Below are positions 6,833 to 14,381 of a stretch of DNA of 15,078 nucleotides, piece after piece. The DNA is from an uncultured bacterium (GTDB taxonomy: Bacteria > Bacillota_A > Clostridia > Lachnospirales > Lachnospiraceae): positions 1 to 15,078 of the forward strand of contig CAJMOO010000045.1 of NCBI GenBank assembly GCA_905215045.1. Reading direction: 5' to 3'. Position numbers and translations under genes: made by a program. The notes beneath the pieces were generated by a model. The model made no database searches. It worked only from the letters and a program-made list of their open reading frames with translations, and was not told the origin of the DNA. The stretch's first letter is position 1, and each line of letters begins with the position of its first letter.

Positions 6833-7891
6833 TTAGCGGATCCTTTTTATTATCATTTCTGGATTGGATGCATATAAAATCGCAGTTTCTTTGCTGATCT
6901 GTCCTTCTTTATATAGATTGATCAATGACTGGTCCATAGATATCATTCCGCTCCCTGTAGAGGAATAGATCAAACCATCTATTTGATGCACTTTATTTTC
7001 ACGGATCATATTGCGGATCGCCGGGGTCACTTCCATGATCTCAAACACAGGAATCAATGTTCCATCCATCGTTGGTATCAGCTGCTGAGAGATCACTGCC
7101 TGTAATACAGAAGCCAGCTGAATCATGATCTGGCGTTGCTGATTTGGTGGAAATACATCTATGATACGTTCGATCGTATTCGCTGCACCGATAGTATGAA
7201 GTGTTGAAAATACCAGATGCCCTGTTTCTGCAGCTGTCATAACTACCTGAATCGTTTCATAATCTCTCATTTCCCCAAGCAATATCACATCCGGACTTTG
7301 TCTTAATGCAGCTCTTAAGGAAGTAACATAATTTACAGTATCCATGTTTACTTCTCTCTGACTGACGATACTTTTCTTATGTTGATGTAAAAATTCCAAC
7401 GGATCTTCTAATGTGATGATATGGTCTTCTTTTGTTTCATTGATTTCTTCTATCATACATGCAAGTGTCGTGGATTTTCCACTTCCCGCTGGTCCCGTTA
7501 CAAGCACAAGTCCTTTGTTTAATTCACTTAATTTCATTACCTGATCCGGGATTCCTAATTGCTTATAATCTGGCAGTCGGAATGCGATCACACGGATCAC
7601 TGCCGCTAAGGATCCTCTCTGTTTATACGCACTGACACGAAATCTCGACAACCCAGGAATTGCAAATGAGAAATCATCATCTCCTGTCTTCAACAGTTGA
7701 TTTATGTCTCTGTCTAACGCTTTCTCATAAATCTCCCGGATCATTTTTTCCGTATCTTGCGGCATCATTTTTTCTTCATTGATGCGACGCATCACTCCAT
7801 TTACTTTCATCGTCAATGGAAGCCCTGCTACAATAAACAGATCTGAGGCTTCCTCTTCTGCTGCTAATGTTAAAAATTCTTCAATATTCAT
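6833..7891 (-). CDS. pilT: PilT-type type IV pilus retraction ATPase
   Basis: Cytoplasmic hexameric ATPase that powers retraction or dynamics of a type IV pilus or pseudopilus. It is 352 residues long, the usual PilT length. The N-terminal PAS-like domain (about 1-100) is followed by the RecA-like domain with Walker A GPAGSGKST (133-141), the Asp box ITLEDPLEF (159-167), Walker B DVILLGEMRD (201-210) and the His box AAETGHLVFSTLHT (220-233). The C-terminal AIRNMIRENK (291-300) closely matches the AIRNLIRE motif typical of retraction ATPases, which argues against PilB or GspE. It lies last in the pilus-like operon, 11 bp after the preceding gene, with AAAAGGGG before its ATG. No PilB partner is in the window, so extension must be driven by a distant gene or by another mode. 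Confidence 0.93.
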   Translation of the reverse strand: MNIEEFLTLAAEEEASDLFIVAGLPLTMKVNGVMRRINEEKMMPQDTEKMIREIYEKALDRDINQLLKTGDDDFSFAIPGLSRFRVSAYKQRGSLAAVIRVIAFRLPDYKQLGIPDQVMKLSELNKGLVLVTGPAGSGKSTTLACMIEEINETKEDHIITLEDPLEFLHQHKKSIVSQREVNMDTVNYVTSLRAALRQSPDVILLGEMRDYETIQVVMTAAETGHLVFSTLHTIGAANTIERIIDVFPPNQQRQIMIQLASVLQAVISQQLIPTMDGTLIPVFEIMEVTPAIRNMIRENKVHQIDGLIYSSTGSGMISMDQSLINLYKEGQISKETAILYASNPEMIIKRIR

Positions 7892-7902
7892 ACTGACCCC
7901 TT

Positions 7903-8388
7903 TTACTTATTTCGATAAACCGGAAGGGAATCATCCTTCTTCCATGCCCCAACAGCTTCTTTCTTCCATTTAATCACTTCATAACACGGATCATTCTTTT
8001 TCTCCGGATAATAAATCTGCAATTTCACAGATAACTGCTGTGTGTCTGTGATACTTTCCTGAAATGCAATTGTTTTCTCTTTTTTATTATATGAAATCTC
8101 CTTGCTTTTTGTAAACGATCGACCAACCCTTTTCATATAATCTTTTTTATCCTTAGATCTGCGATACAACTTCCATAGTTTCTCATCGATCGCTCCAACC
8201 TGTTCATTCGCTGCATTGGATGCCTGATAAAAAGCCGACGTACGTTCCAAATTCTTTTTACTTAACGTATGATCTCCCTTGGCACTTGAAAGTGTTAAAG
8301 CCGCAAAAACTGCTAAACAGACCATAGCTAACACGAGCACGATCGAAGCTGCTCCAATCCCTAAAAATGGCATTTTACGATCTTTCAT
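7903..8388 (-). CDS. Small membrane-anchored protein of the pilus-like operon (possible minor pilin)
   Basis: A 161-residue protein I do not recognise by family. A short basic leader (MKDRK) precedes one hydrophobic helix at about residues 7-34, then an exported-looking domain rich in Lys and aromatic residues (about 35-161) with a single cysteine near 145. The layout of charged leader, single helix and soluble C-terminal domain is that of a pseudopilin, but there is no clear G|xxxxE prepilin cleavage motif, so processing is uncertain. Its ATG lies inside the end of the preceding gene (14-bp overlap) behind GAAAGGAAAG, so translation is coupled. Position before pilT and after three similar small genes suggests a pilus-tip or minor subunit, comparable in place to comGG. 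This is inference from layout. Confidence 0.6.
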   Translation of the reverse strand: MKDRKMPFLGIGAASIVLVLAMVCLAVFAALTLSSAKGDHTLSKKNLERTSAFYQASNAANEQVGAIDEKLWKLYRRSKDKKDYMKRVGRSFTKSKEISYNKKEKTIAFQESITDTQQLSVKLQIYYPEKKNDPCYEVIKWKKEAVGAWKKDDSLPVYRNK

Positions 8389-8815
8389 TATCTTTCCTTT
8401 CCTGCCTGTATCTTAAAATATCAAGCTGATAAATCTGTTGGTTTCCCCTCCACATCGTAATCTTTCCCTGAACTTTCGCTGGTTGTTTTTCAAACTTTAT
8501 CGTCATATGGTAACAGGCTTTTTGTTTCTTTATCTCATTCCAGTCCTGATCAAAATAACATTGATAATCTCCGACTTTACCATCTATCTGTGTAAAATAT
8601 TCTTGAAAATCTTTGATGTCATACGCGCCCGCTTCTATCAGCTCTGCAGCTTGTGTTACATAATTTTTTGTCTCTGTCATTTCCCTTGCTTTTGCACTGA
8701 TGTTATGAGCTTTTACAAATACCTGAAGCAGGATCGATCCACAGATTGCAAAAAAGAATAATACCATCATTAATTCCATCAGGATCAGGTGTGTTCCATT
8801 ACTTTTTTGTCTCAT
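8375..8815 (-). CDS. Prepilin-like small protein of the pilus-like operon
   Basis: A 146-residue protein. The N terminus reads MRQKSNGTHLILMELMMVLFFF, with a basic leader, a glycine (G7) as possible prepilin peptidase site, and a glutamate (E14) at the start of a hydrophobic helix ending near residue 32. In standard prepilins the glutamate is the fifth residue after the glycine; here it is the seventh, so the site is variant. The rest (about 35-146) is a soluble domain with C89 and C100, which could form a disulfide. AGGAGG lies 5 nt before the ATG. The 14-bp overlap with the next gene and the PilC and PilT neighbours support a role as a minor pilin or pseudopilin. No family name is claimed. 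Confidence 0.65.
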   Translation of the reverse strand: MRQKSNGTHLILMELMMVLFFFAICGSILLQVFVKAHNISAKAREMTETKNYVTQAAELIEAGAYDIKDFQEYFTQIDGKVGDYQCYFDQDWNEIKKQKACYHMTIKFEKQPAKVQGKITMWRGNQQIYQLDILRYRQERKDNERS

Positions 8816-8823
8816 ACTTCCTC

Positions 8824-9306
8824 CTAATTCCTGCTGTGTCTGTATACACAGTTCTGATATATCTTACCATCATTTCCCTGAATCTTTATATGATACAGCT
8901 GTTTTGTTTCTATTACAGAAAAATCTTTTGCTGCCACGATCTTCTCTCCCTGCATCGTTGTTGTATCCAGACCTTCTCTTACCATTAATTCTCTCAACGC
9001 ACCCTTCTCCTGATAGAGATATGTATTGTATTTTTTCCCATTGATCTTTTCCGTATGGACCAGGGCTGTGCGTCCATGAAAGTTGCCGATCTCGATGCTG
9101 TCCTTTTCATCCCACTGTCTTATCTTTTCTGTTACATAAGAAATATCGATCCGTTCCTCATAATCCTCATTCATCACAGAGGCTGTATGACTATATATAT
9201 TCGCCCCGATCATACTCAAGGAAAACGCACAAACTGCAAACACTGCAAATAAGATCACAAGAAACATCTGATCTGTCATATGTCTTTGTCTCTCCAAAAA
9301 CCTCAC
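8824..9306 (-). CDS. DUF4860-like membrane-anchored pilus-operon protein
   Basis: A 160-residue protein with a basic leader (MRFLERQRHMTDQ), one hydrophobic helix (about 14-36) and a soluble domain with the pattern EDYEERIDISYVTEKIRQWD near 47-66. By memory this resembles the DUF4860 proteins that sit beside PilT and PilC genes in Lachnospiraceae; this needs a profile search. Start choice: the GTG at 9306 overlaps the previous stop by 4 bp (GTGA) and gives the full basic leader. An internal ATG (residue 10, at 9279) has GGAGAG about 10 nt upstream and is a real alternative that would shorten the leader. It is likely an inner-membrane or pseudopilin-like part of the machine, with unknown function. 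Confidence 0.65.
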   Translation of the reverse strand: MRFLERQRHMTDQMFLVILFAVFAVCAFSLSMIGANIYSHTASVMNEDYEERIDISYVTEKIRQWDEKDSIEIGNFHGRTALVHTEKINGKKYNTYLYQEKGALRELMVREGLDTTTMQGEKIVAAKDFSVIETKQLYHIKIQGNDGKIYQNCVYRHSRN

Positions 9307-9638
9307 CTCTCATTCAATGGGATCACCGTAACTTGTGGCATGCGGTTAGACCCAATGATCTCGTATGAGATCACAAACTCGTATTTGTCATACTCCAATC
9401 CATAATGTTTCTCCATATAAGAAAGACTTTCTGGATATCGCCCTTCCACACTGTAACATTGTACCGCCCCTTTGATCACGGCTTCTTTCAGACTTTCTTC
9501 CTGTCTTTTCTTTGTTTCCCGAAAAATCTGGCTGCTGCTATTCCATAACACAGCCACCATAATGCCACAGATCATAACTGGCAGGAAAATTCGAATTTTA
9601 TTGTCAATTTTTCTTTGTTTTTGAAAACGATTTCTCAA
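9303..9638 (-). CDS. Small pseudopilin-like protein of the pilus-like operon
   Basis: A 111-residue protein starting at TTG, chosen because GGGAGG lies 6-7 nt upstream and no better start exists. A very basic leader (MRNRFQKQRKIDNKIR) precedes one hydrophobic segment (about 17-36). A helix and a short domain follow, with the pattern AVQCYSVEGRYPESLSYMEKHYG at about 58-80. Helix, then YP and SL, recalls the GspG-type pseudopilin fold in a shortened form, though no glycine cleavage site is visible. It lies 12 bp after pilC and overlaps the next gene by 4 bp. A role in assembling the pilus-like fibre is inferred from position only. Confidence 0.62.
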   Translation of the reverse strand: MRNRFQKQRKIDNKIRIFLPVMICGIMVAVLWNSSSQIFRETKKRQEESLKEAVIKGAVQCYSVEGRYPESLSYMEKHYGLEYDKYEFVISYEIIGSNRMPQVTVIPLNER

Positions 9639-9650
9639 AATCTGCCTCCC

Positions 9651-10691
9651 TTATCCAATTCCAGCCATAATACCAACTAGTGGCAACATGACAGATAATA
9701 AAATGATCCCTACGATCACACATAAGATTCCTACCAGCGTCGGTTCTAACACAGCGATCATCTTCTGAATCTGATCCTGCAGTTGTTTCTGATACAGATC
9801 TGCTGCCTGTTCCATTACCTCATCTACGGCACCCGTTTCATAACCGATGATCATCAATCTTTCCTGCATTCCATCAAAAATATGTGCTTCTTTCAATGCT
9901 TTCGGAAATGTTTCTCCTTCTTTCATCTGTTCCTGACATTGCTGAATCTTCATTTTTAACGGTTCATAATCTGTCAGTTTCTCAGAAAGTGACAGACTTT
10001 CATCCATATCAAGTCCACTCTTTAATGCCATTGCCATTCCACCTGCGAATCTTGTTCTTGCGCGTTTCCATGCGATTTTCTTCATAAATCCGATGGTTTG
10101 TATCTTCGAGATAAATTCAATTCTTGCCTTTTTATAAAAAATAACGAAAAATACTATGATCAAGATCACCACTGCCAAAACTACCAGAACAATTGCTGAC
10201 TGCCTCATCCAATCTCCAATATTCAATAACTGACGTGCAACTCCTGTCATCTCTTGCCCTAATTGCATATATACCTGTTCAAATACTGGCATAACTTTTA
10301 TAAATAATACTGCAACGATCACTAACAACATCCCGAGCATCGCAACCGGATAAGTCACTGCACTCTTGACCGCATCTAATATTTGTTCTTCCCTCTGGTA
10401 ATATGCCGCCAATGCTTCCATCGTCTCATCCAGTCTTCCTGTCTGTTCTCCGATCTCCGTCATATGAAGTGCATATTCTGGAAAAACCCCTGTTTTCTCC
10501 ATTGCAGGATAAAGCATTCCACACATTTCAAGTTCTTCGCGGATCTCTTTTAATATCTCCCTGCCTTCTGTCTGGACATCTCCATCTTCCATAATGTAAA
10601 TCCCCTCAAGCGATGAAATCCCAGATTTCAAGATCAGCGCCATCTGACCACAAAATGTGATCAGTTCTTCGTTGCTAAGTTTCTTCTTCAT
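9651..10691 (-). CDS. pilC: PilC/GspF-family inner-membrane platform protein
   Basis: Inner-membrane platform of type IV pilus and type II secretion systems, which links the cytoplasmic ATPase to pilin insertion or extraction. It has 346 residues, slightly shorter than typical PilC (about 400), mainly through a short N terminus. Two T2SSF repeats are visible: about 10-135, with the EIGEQTGRLDETMEALAAYY segment, and about 205-335, with the related IGYETGAVDEVMEQAADLY segment. Each repeat is followed by membrane helices, at about 110-133, 163-188 and 310-340. AAGGG lies just before the ATG. The gap to the upstream lipoprotein gene is only 12 bp, so the two are co-transcribed. It could be labelled ComGB-like; PilT in the same operon favours PilC. 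Confidence 0.88.
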   Translation of the reverse strand: MKKKLSNEELITFCGQMALILKSGISSLEGIYIMEDGDVQTEGREILKEIREELEMCGMLYPAMEKTGVFPEYALHMTEIGEQTGRLDETMEALAAYYQREEQILDAVKSAVTYPVAMLGMLLVIVAVLFIKVMPVFEQVYMQLGQEMTGVARQLLNIGDWMRQSAIVLVVLAVVILIIVFFVIFYKKARIEFISKIQTIGFMKKIAWKRARTRFAGGMAMALKSGLDMDESLSLSEKLTDYEPLKMKIQQCQEQMKEGETFPKALKEAHIFDGMQERLMIIGYETGAVDEVMEQAADLYQKQLQDQIQKMIAVLEPTLVGILCVIVGIILLSVMLPLVGIMAGIG

Positions 10692-10703
10692 ATCTATCCC
10701 TTC

Positions 10704-11609
10704 TTAATAACTATACTGAAGTACATAATGTTCTCCATTCCCAATATATTCTTTCACATCTTCCTTGTTATCACTGTTTGCTGCCAGTGTCGGATCCATT
10801 AACTCCCAGCTTTTCCCATCGAACTGAATGATATTATCTACCCATCCCTTTTCATTCAGCCAGGTACTGATCCAGGCATGATAGATATCCCCTGAATACC
10901 CGATCTCAAGCTTGGTCGGAATGCCCTGCGAACGCAGCATCGCCGTCATCAGTGCAGCATAATCAAAGCAGATTCCCTTCTTTGTCTTCAATGTCTCATC
11001 TACCGATGGCAGATATCCACTCTGAACATTCTGCGCTTTCTCATCATCATATTTTACATTTTTGACCACATAATTATAAACAGCTTTGACGATTGCCAGA
11101 TCATCTTTGGAATCTTTTGCCAGTTTCTTCGCTTCCTTTACTGCTTTCGTCTTACTTGTAAATTCTACATACTGGTTAGGATATAAAAATGGCAGAAATT
11201 TATTTTTTAATTTCACCTCAAAACTATCCATCATCAAAACACTGTATTCATCGTCCTGCACATTTTCATATACAGAGATCTGATATGCACCATTTCCACT
11301 GGTCAATGGAAAATATGTCGGCTCTTTTGTCCGTTCAATAAAATATTTATATACTTTATTATTCTTTCCGATCACTTCAACACTGATCTTCTTTGCACTT
11401 CCCTTATATCGCAGTGCTACATAGCCTTGAGCCACATTCGATATATCAACCACAGCCTCCCCATGATCCAAAACTTCCTTCCCCGGTGCTTCTGGCTTTA
11501 ATACTCCTGCTTTCTGAGCTGTTACCTGCTTCTTCCGGCCACATCCGCCAAATGGTAACATAATGATCAGGCATGTCACGATCAGTATTATTTTTATGAC
11601 ATACTTCAT
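10704..11609 (-). CDS. Transglutaminase-like lipoprotein
   Basis: A 301-residue exported lipoprotein. The signal peptide has K2 and K6 followed by a hydrophobic core, and FGGC ends at C23, a slightly unusual lipobox because F rather than L/V/I is at -3. Residues about 40-145 look like a beta-rich N-terminal domain. The transglutaminase-like domain covers about 150-280 with the full triad: C214 in KGICFDYAAL, H244 in YHAWIST and D272 in WELMDPT. Family members act as transglutaminases or as cysteine proteases or deamidases, so the chemistry is open. It is the first gene of the pilus-like operon, 12 bp before pilC, behind a promoter and an AAGGAG site 7 nt from the ATG. Inference: it modifies or processes surface proteins, perhaps the pilus-like fibre itself. 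Confidence 0.88.
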   Translation of the reverse strand: MKYVIKIILIVTCLIIMLPFGGCGRKKQVTAQKAGVLKPEAPGKEVLDHGEAVVDISNVAQGYVALRYKGSAKKISVEVIGKNNKVYKYFIERTKEPTYFPLTSGNGAYQISVYENVQDDEYSVLMMDSFEVKLKNKFLPFLYPNQYVEFTSKTKAVKEAKKLAKDSKDDLAIVKAVYNYVVKNVKYDDEKAQNVQSGYLPSVDETLKTKKGICFDYAALMTAMLRSQGIPTKLEIGYSGDIYHAWISTWLNEKGWVDNIIQFDGKSWELMDPTLAANSDNKEDVKEYIGNGEHYVLQYSY

Positions 11610-11637
11610 AAGAATTCTCCTTGTATTTACTTCCTCT

Positions 11638-11667
11638 AGTATAACAGATTCACAATATGCCTTCTAA
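11638..11667 (-). promoter_or_regulatory. Promoter of the lipoprotein-pilus operon
   Basis: On the minus strand TTAGAA (complement of 11662-11667) and TATACT (complement of 11638-11643) are separated by 18 bp. AAGGAG (complement of 11617-11622) follows, 7 nt from the ATG. The short region between this gene and the upstream lysR gene has no terminator hairpin, so some read-through from lysR is possible. Confidence 0.5.
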
Positions 11668-11672
11668 TTTTT

Positions 11673-12539
11673 TTACGTATACAAATGCTCTCTTACATAA
11701 TTTAAAAACTGCTTCTTTGCATAATCCAATGGCTTATTTTTTCTATAAAATAGTGATATCACAGAATGTAATTCATCTTCTAATGGTATCATTTTAACTC
11801 CAGCACATTTAGCTTCTCTATAAACCGTTGAAAATGTGATCGTAACCCCAACCCCTTCACTTACAAAACTCATGATTGTATTTGCTTGTGGAAATTCAAA
11901 AGCTATTTTCGGTTCAAATCCTGCTTTCTCACAACTCTTATAAAACACTTCGTAACTTCCGCTGCCTCTCTCTGGAAATATAAAAACATCATCTTTCAAT
12001 TCTTTCAGTTGAAGTCGATCTCTTCCATAAAGTGGATGTTTTTCATATAACACTGCACACAATTTATCATCATATAGTTGGGAAAAACGGAAATTTTTCT
12101 GATCTTCCATCATATTTTCTCTCAAGATCAAGAAATCATAACGATCGGAGTTTTCCTGAATCTCACTTGCGATCCTTTCATCAATCACAAGTTTGATATC
12201 TGGATATTCTTTCCTGAAATCCGCCACCAACCTTGCAAAATGATATGGTGCAAGAACCGGCATACAACCAATCTTAATTTCCTGATTTTTCTGAACACTT
12301 TTCAGCATCTCTTCATAGGTTCCCGTCATTTTCTTTGCATAAGACAAAAAGATCTCTCCTTCTTTGGACAACTCAAATTTCCTTGTATTCCTGCGGATCA
12401 GTGTAATTCCTAACTCATTTTCCAACTTACGGATCTGTTTTGATAATGCACCTTGTGTCATGTTACAGGCATATCCAGCTTCTGTGAAATTTTTCTGTTT
12501 ACATAATTCCATATAATAATATAATTGCTGTATTTCCAT
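11673..12539 (-). CDS. LysR-family transcriptional regulator
   Basis: A 288-residue LysR regulator of standard length. The N-terminal helix-turn-helix (about 17-38) reads NFTEAGYACNMTQGALSKQI and continues into the linker helix. The ligand-binding domain runs from about 88 to the end, starting IKIGCMPVLAPYHFARLVAD. Start choice: the open frame reaches a TTG at 12557, but the ATG at 12539 has AAAAGGA 8 nt upstream and gives MEIQQLYYY, the normal LysR beginning. It is divergent from the YczE/YitT-like membrane gene, the classic LysR target arrangement, and a perfect inverted repeat lies over its own -10. Inference: it autoregulates and controls the membrane protein. The ligand is unknown. Confidence 0.93.
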   Translation of the reverse strand: MEIQQLYYYMELCKQKNFTEAGYACNMTQGALSKQIRKLENELGITLIRRNTRKFELSKEGEIFLSYAKKMTGTYEEMLKSVQKNQEIKIGCMPVLAPYHFARLVADFRKEYPDIKLVIDERIASEIQENSDRYDFLILRENMMEDQKNFRFSQLYDDKLCAVLYEKHPLYGRDRLQLKELKDDVFIFPERGSGSYEVFYKSCEKAGFEPKIAFEFPQANTIMSFVSEGVGVTITFSTVYREAKCAGVKMIPLEDELHSVISLFYRKNKPLDYAKKQFLNYVREHLYT

Positions 12540-12566
12540 TTTCCATATCCTTTTCAAATATCTCCG

Positions 12567-12587
12567 TATATTCCTATTTGGAATATA
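12567..12587. promoter_or_regulatory. Inverted-repeat operator in the LysR/YczE-like intergenic region
   Basis: TATATTCC (12567-12574) and GGAATATA (12580-12587) form a perfect 8-bp inverted repeat with a 5-nt spacer. A third GGAAT copy starts at 12601, exactly 21 bp after the GGAAT at 12580, or two helical turns. The dyad covers the predicted lysR -10. LysR proteins typically bind such paired and half sites. Confidence 0.6.
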
Positions 12588-12610
12588 TCAAATCTTAACT
12601 GGAATTGCAA
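12582..12610 (-). promoter_or_regulatory. Promoter of lysR
   Basis: On the minus strand TTGCAA (12605-12610, its own complement) and TATATT (complement of 12582-12587) are 17 bp apart. The -10 is the right half of the inverted repeat at 12567-12587, so LysR binding would probably repress its own gene. Confidence 0.55.
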
Positions 12611-12634
12611 TACTTCGTTCTCTCTATATATAAT
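12605..12634 (+). promoter_or_regulatory. Promoter of the YczE/YitT-like gene
   Basis: TTGCAA (12605-12610) and a perfect TATAAT (12629-12634) are 18 bp apart. The same self-complementary -35 hexamer serves the divergent lysR promoter. An AAAGGG site follows at 12645-12650. Confidence 0.6.
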
Positions 12635-12699
12635 AAGAAACACAAAAGGGAATACGATTGATAAAATATAAAATTTTGATGAAAGGAATCATTGATATT

Positions 12700-13359
12700 A
12701 TGAAAAACAAAAAAAGATTTTTTTACCATAGATTGTTATTTTATATTTTAGGACTGTTAATCATGTCTGTTGGTTCTAATTTATTTTTGAAAGCAGCTCT
12801 TGGAGTTGCACCTAGCTGTACGATGGCTTTGACATTAAGTTATCTTTCCCCAGTTCACAGCTATGCTTTATTTAACTTCCTGATCAACTCTGCTTTCTTG
12901 GTTTGTGAAGCTCTGATCCTTCATGAATTCGGAAAAATGCAGTTAACTCAGCTTGGTTTGACTTTTATTTATTCTTTATTTATCGAATTTACTTCTTATG
13001 GTTTATTCTTTATTGAAGCTCATGGATTTGCAGCTAAGATTTTACTATCTGTCATTGCATGTGCCGTGCTATCAATAGGTGTCGGATTCACGATCAGTTC
13101 TGGGTTCGCTGTTATGCCAATGGAAGGACTTGTGAAAACTATCTCTGATAAGAAAAATATAAGCTTTGGCGCTGTCAGAGTTTGTCTGGAAGTTTTATTT
13201 ACTATATGTTCTGCGATCGCTTCTTTTGTATTGCTTCCAGAATTACCATCCGTCGGAATCGGAACCGTGATCGCCGCTTTCTTAAGTGGTAATATTACAA
13301 ATATATTTTCTTCTCTATTTCATAAAAGAATCAATGCCTACCTTGGATTTCAGGCATGA
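12700..13359 (+). CDS. YczE/YyaS/YitT-like integral membrane protein
   Basis: A 219-residue multi-pass membrane protein and the only plus-strand gene. Predicted helices are about 12-30, 54-74, 82-104, 111-134 and 160-180. A conserved-looking loop follows helix 1 (KAALGVAPSC, 31-40), another follows helix 4 (GFAVMPMEGL, 135-144), and a C-terminal segment reads GIGTVIAAFLSGNI (186-199). This pattern is that of YczE/YitT-type proteins, whose molecular role is mostly unknown. Start choice: ATG 12700 gives the family-like MKNKKRFFYHRLLFY, with AAAGGA 12 nt upstream. A TTG at 12658 has a better-placed AAAGGG (7 nt) and would add 14 residues, so the start is not settled. It is divergent from lysR and probably controlled by it. 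It could be a small-molecule exporter, but that is a guess. Confidence 0.82.
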   Translation: MKNKKRFFYHRLLFYILGLLIMSVGSNLFLKAALGVAPSCTMALTLSYLSPVHSYALFNFLINSAFLVCEALILHEFGKMQLTQLGLTFIYSLFIEFTSYGLFFIEAHGFAAKILLSVIACAVLSIGVGFTISSGFAVMPMEGLVKTISDKKNISFGAVRVCLEVLFTICSAIASFVLLPELPSVGIGTVIAAFLSGNITNIFSSLFHKRINAYLGFQA

Positions 13360-13370
13360 TCCTACAGAAA

Positions 13371-13412
13371 AAACCGTAATCTCAAATGAACCTCTTGAGA
13401 TTACGTTTTTTT
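13371..13412. terminator. Bidirectional terminator between the convergent YczE-like and CAP genes
   Basis: CGTAATCTCAA (13375-13385) and TTGAGATTACG (13395-13405) form a perfect 11-bp stem with a 9-nt loop. Seven T (13406-13412) follow on the plus strand. An A-rich left flank gives a short T-tract on the minus strand. It therefore serves the plus-strand membrane gene and the minus-strand nth/CAP unit. Confidence 0.92.
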
Positions 13413-13439
13413 ATTCTATCCTGATTCTTTAGTTTTTGC

Positions 13440-14345
13440 TTATTCCCATGGATCAATTTGCTGATTCGTCGGTACGACTTTGATCTTCTTTGAAATCGTT
13501 ATCTTTGTCCCTGTTTTTAATTTTGCAGAAATCGTCGCTGTTCCAGCTTTATTTCCTGTAATTCTTCCATTCGAGTCAACAGATGCCACGGATGGATTAC
13601 TACTCTTCCATGATGCGAAAGATGATGCATTGATCACCGTTGGATACACTCCATACTCTTTCATCATTTTTCCTTGATATGTTGGCTTCATCTGCATTTT
13701 CTCTGTTTCCCATATTGTGCCATATCTGCTGTCTAGTTTTAAATAGCTCTTCTTTAAATATGAATTCTTTGTCACAATATTTTTTGTAAATTGCTTTCTT
13801 GCCTTGGATTTTTCTACTTTCTTTGCTTTGGAACTGCTAAAGTCTAATACCCAGGTGTTGGCTTCATACCCATCTCTTGACACAACCGTAACTGCTGCAA
13901 CCCCTACACTTTTTGCATTCGAAAGTAACAGACCCTTTCTATGTGTGGAAGAATTGATCCAACCCTTTACGATCTGTTTCGGTGTAGTTCCTGCGGATTG
14001 TGCGCAGTTTTCATAGATGATCTTCTTGTTGATACTTTTTGAAAGCTTTCCATTTGGTCTTCTATGCGGACTTGTTTCTGGAATATAGATTGTTGTTTCA
14101 AATCCACGCATAATTGCTGAATTTGTCAATCCTCGATCCATCTTCAATGCTTTGCGTCCATTTTTCTTACGGTATTTGTTCACTTCTTTTAAGATTTTCT
14201 GTGCATCACTATAGTCCTGATATCCTGTAACAGATAATTTCCCTGTAGAAGCAGCCTCTACTTTCTTCTGGCTGACTCCTGCAGTTGTAAATAGCATTGC
14301 CGCTGCTAATACGATACTGGCAGCTCTTCTTGATAGTTTCCTCAT
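13440..14345 (-). CDS. Secreted CAP-domain protein with Big2-like C terminus
   Basis: A 301-residue exported protein. The signal peptide (basic RRK-type start, hydrophobic 10-23) has a likely cleavage site around VEA-A near residue 31. The CAP (SCP/PR-1-like) domain spans about 44-170. It holds H94 in SPHRRPNG, E112 in YENCAQS and H135 in SSTHRKGLL, which fit the His/Glu pattern of the CAP cavity. After a Lys-rich linker (about 172-200), residues about 235-291 form a bacterial Ig-like (Big2) module with SWKSSNPSVASVDSNGRITG. No LPxTG or membrane anchor is seen, so it is probably released or held by wall contact. The role is unknown; CAP proteins in Firmicutes are linked to cell-wall or sporulation settings. 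AAGGAG precedes the ATG. It lies 36 bp after nth, possibly co-transcribed. Confidence 0.88.
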   Translation of the reverse strand: MRKLSRRAASIVLAAAMLFTTAGVSQKKVEAASTGKLSVTGYQDYSDAQKILKEVNKYRKKNGRKALKMDRGLTNSAIMRGFETTIYIPETSPHRRPNGKLSKSINKKIIYENCAQSAGTTPKQIVKGWINSSTHRKGLLLSNAKSVGVAAVTVVSRDGYEANTWVLDFSSSKAKKVEKSKARKQFTKNIVTKNSYLKKSYLKLDSRYGTIWETEKMQMKPTYQGKMMKEYGVYPTVINASSFASWKSSNPSVASVDSNGRITGNKAGTATISAKLKTGTKITISKKIKVVPTNQQIDPWE

Positions 14346-14381
14346 AAACTTTCTCCTTTCATACTTTTGATCATGGTACCT

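Noticed and set aside
9303..9638. Frameshifted remnant because of the TTG start and short length
   Set aside because: It has a well-placed GGGAGG site, tight coupling to both neighbours and a full leader-helix-domain layout, so it is taken as an intact small gene.
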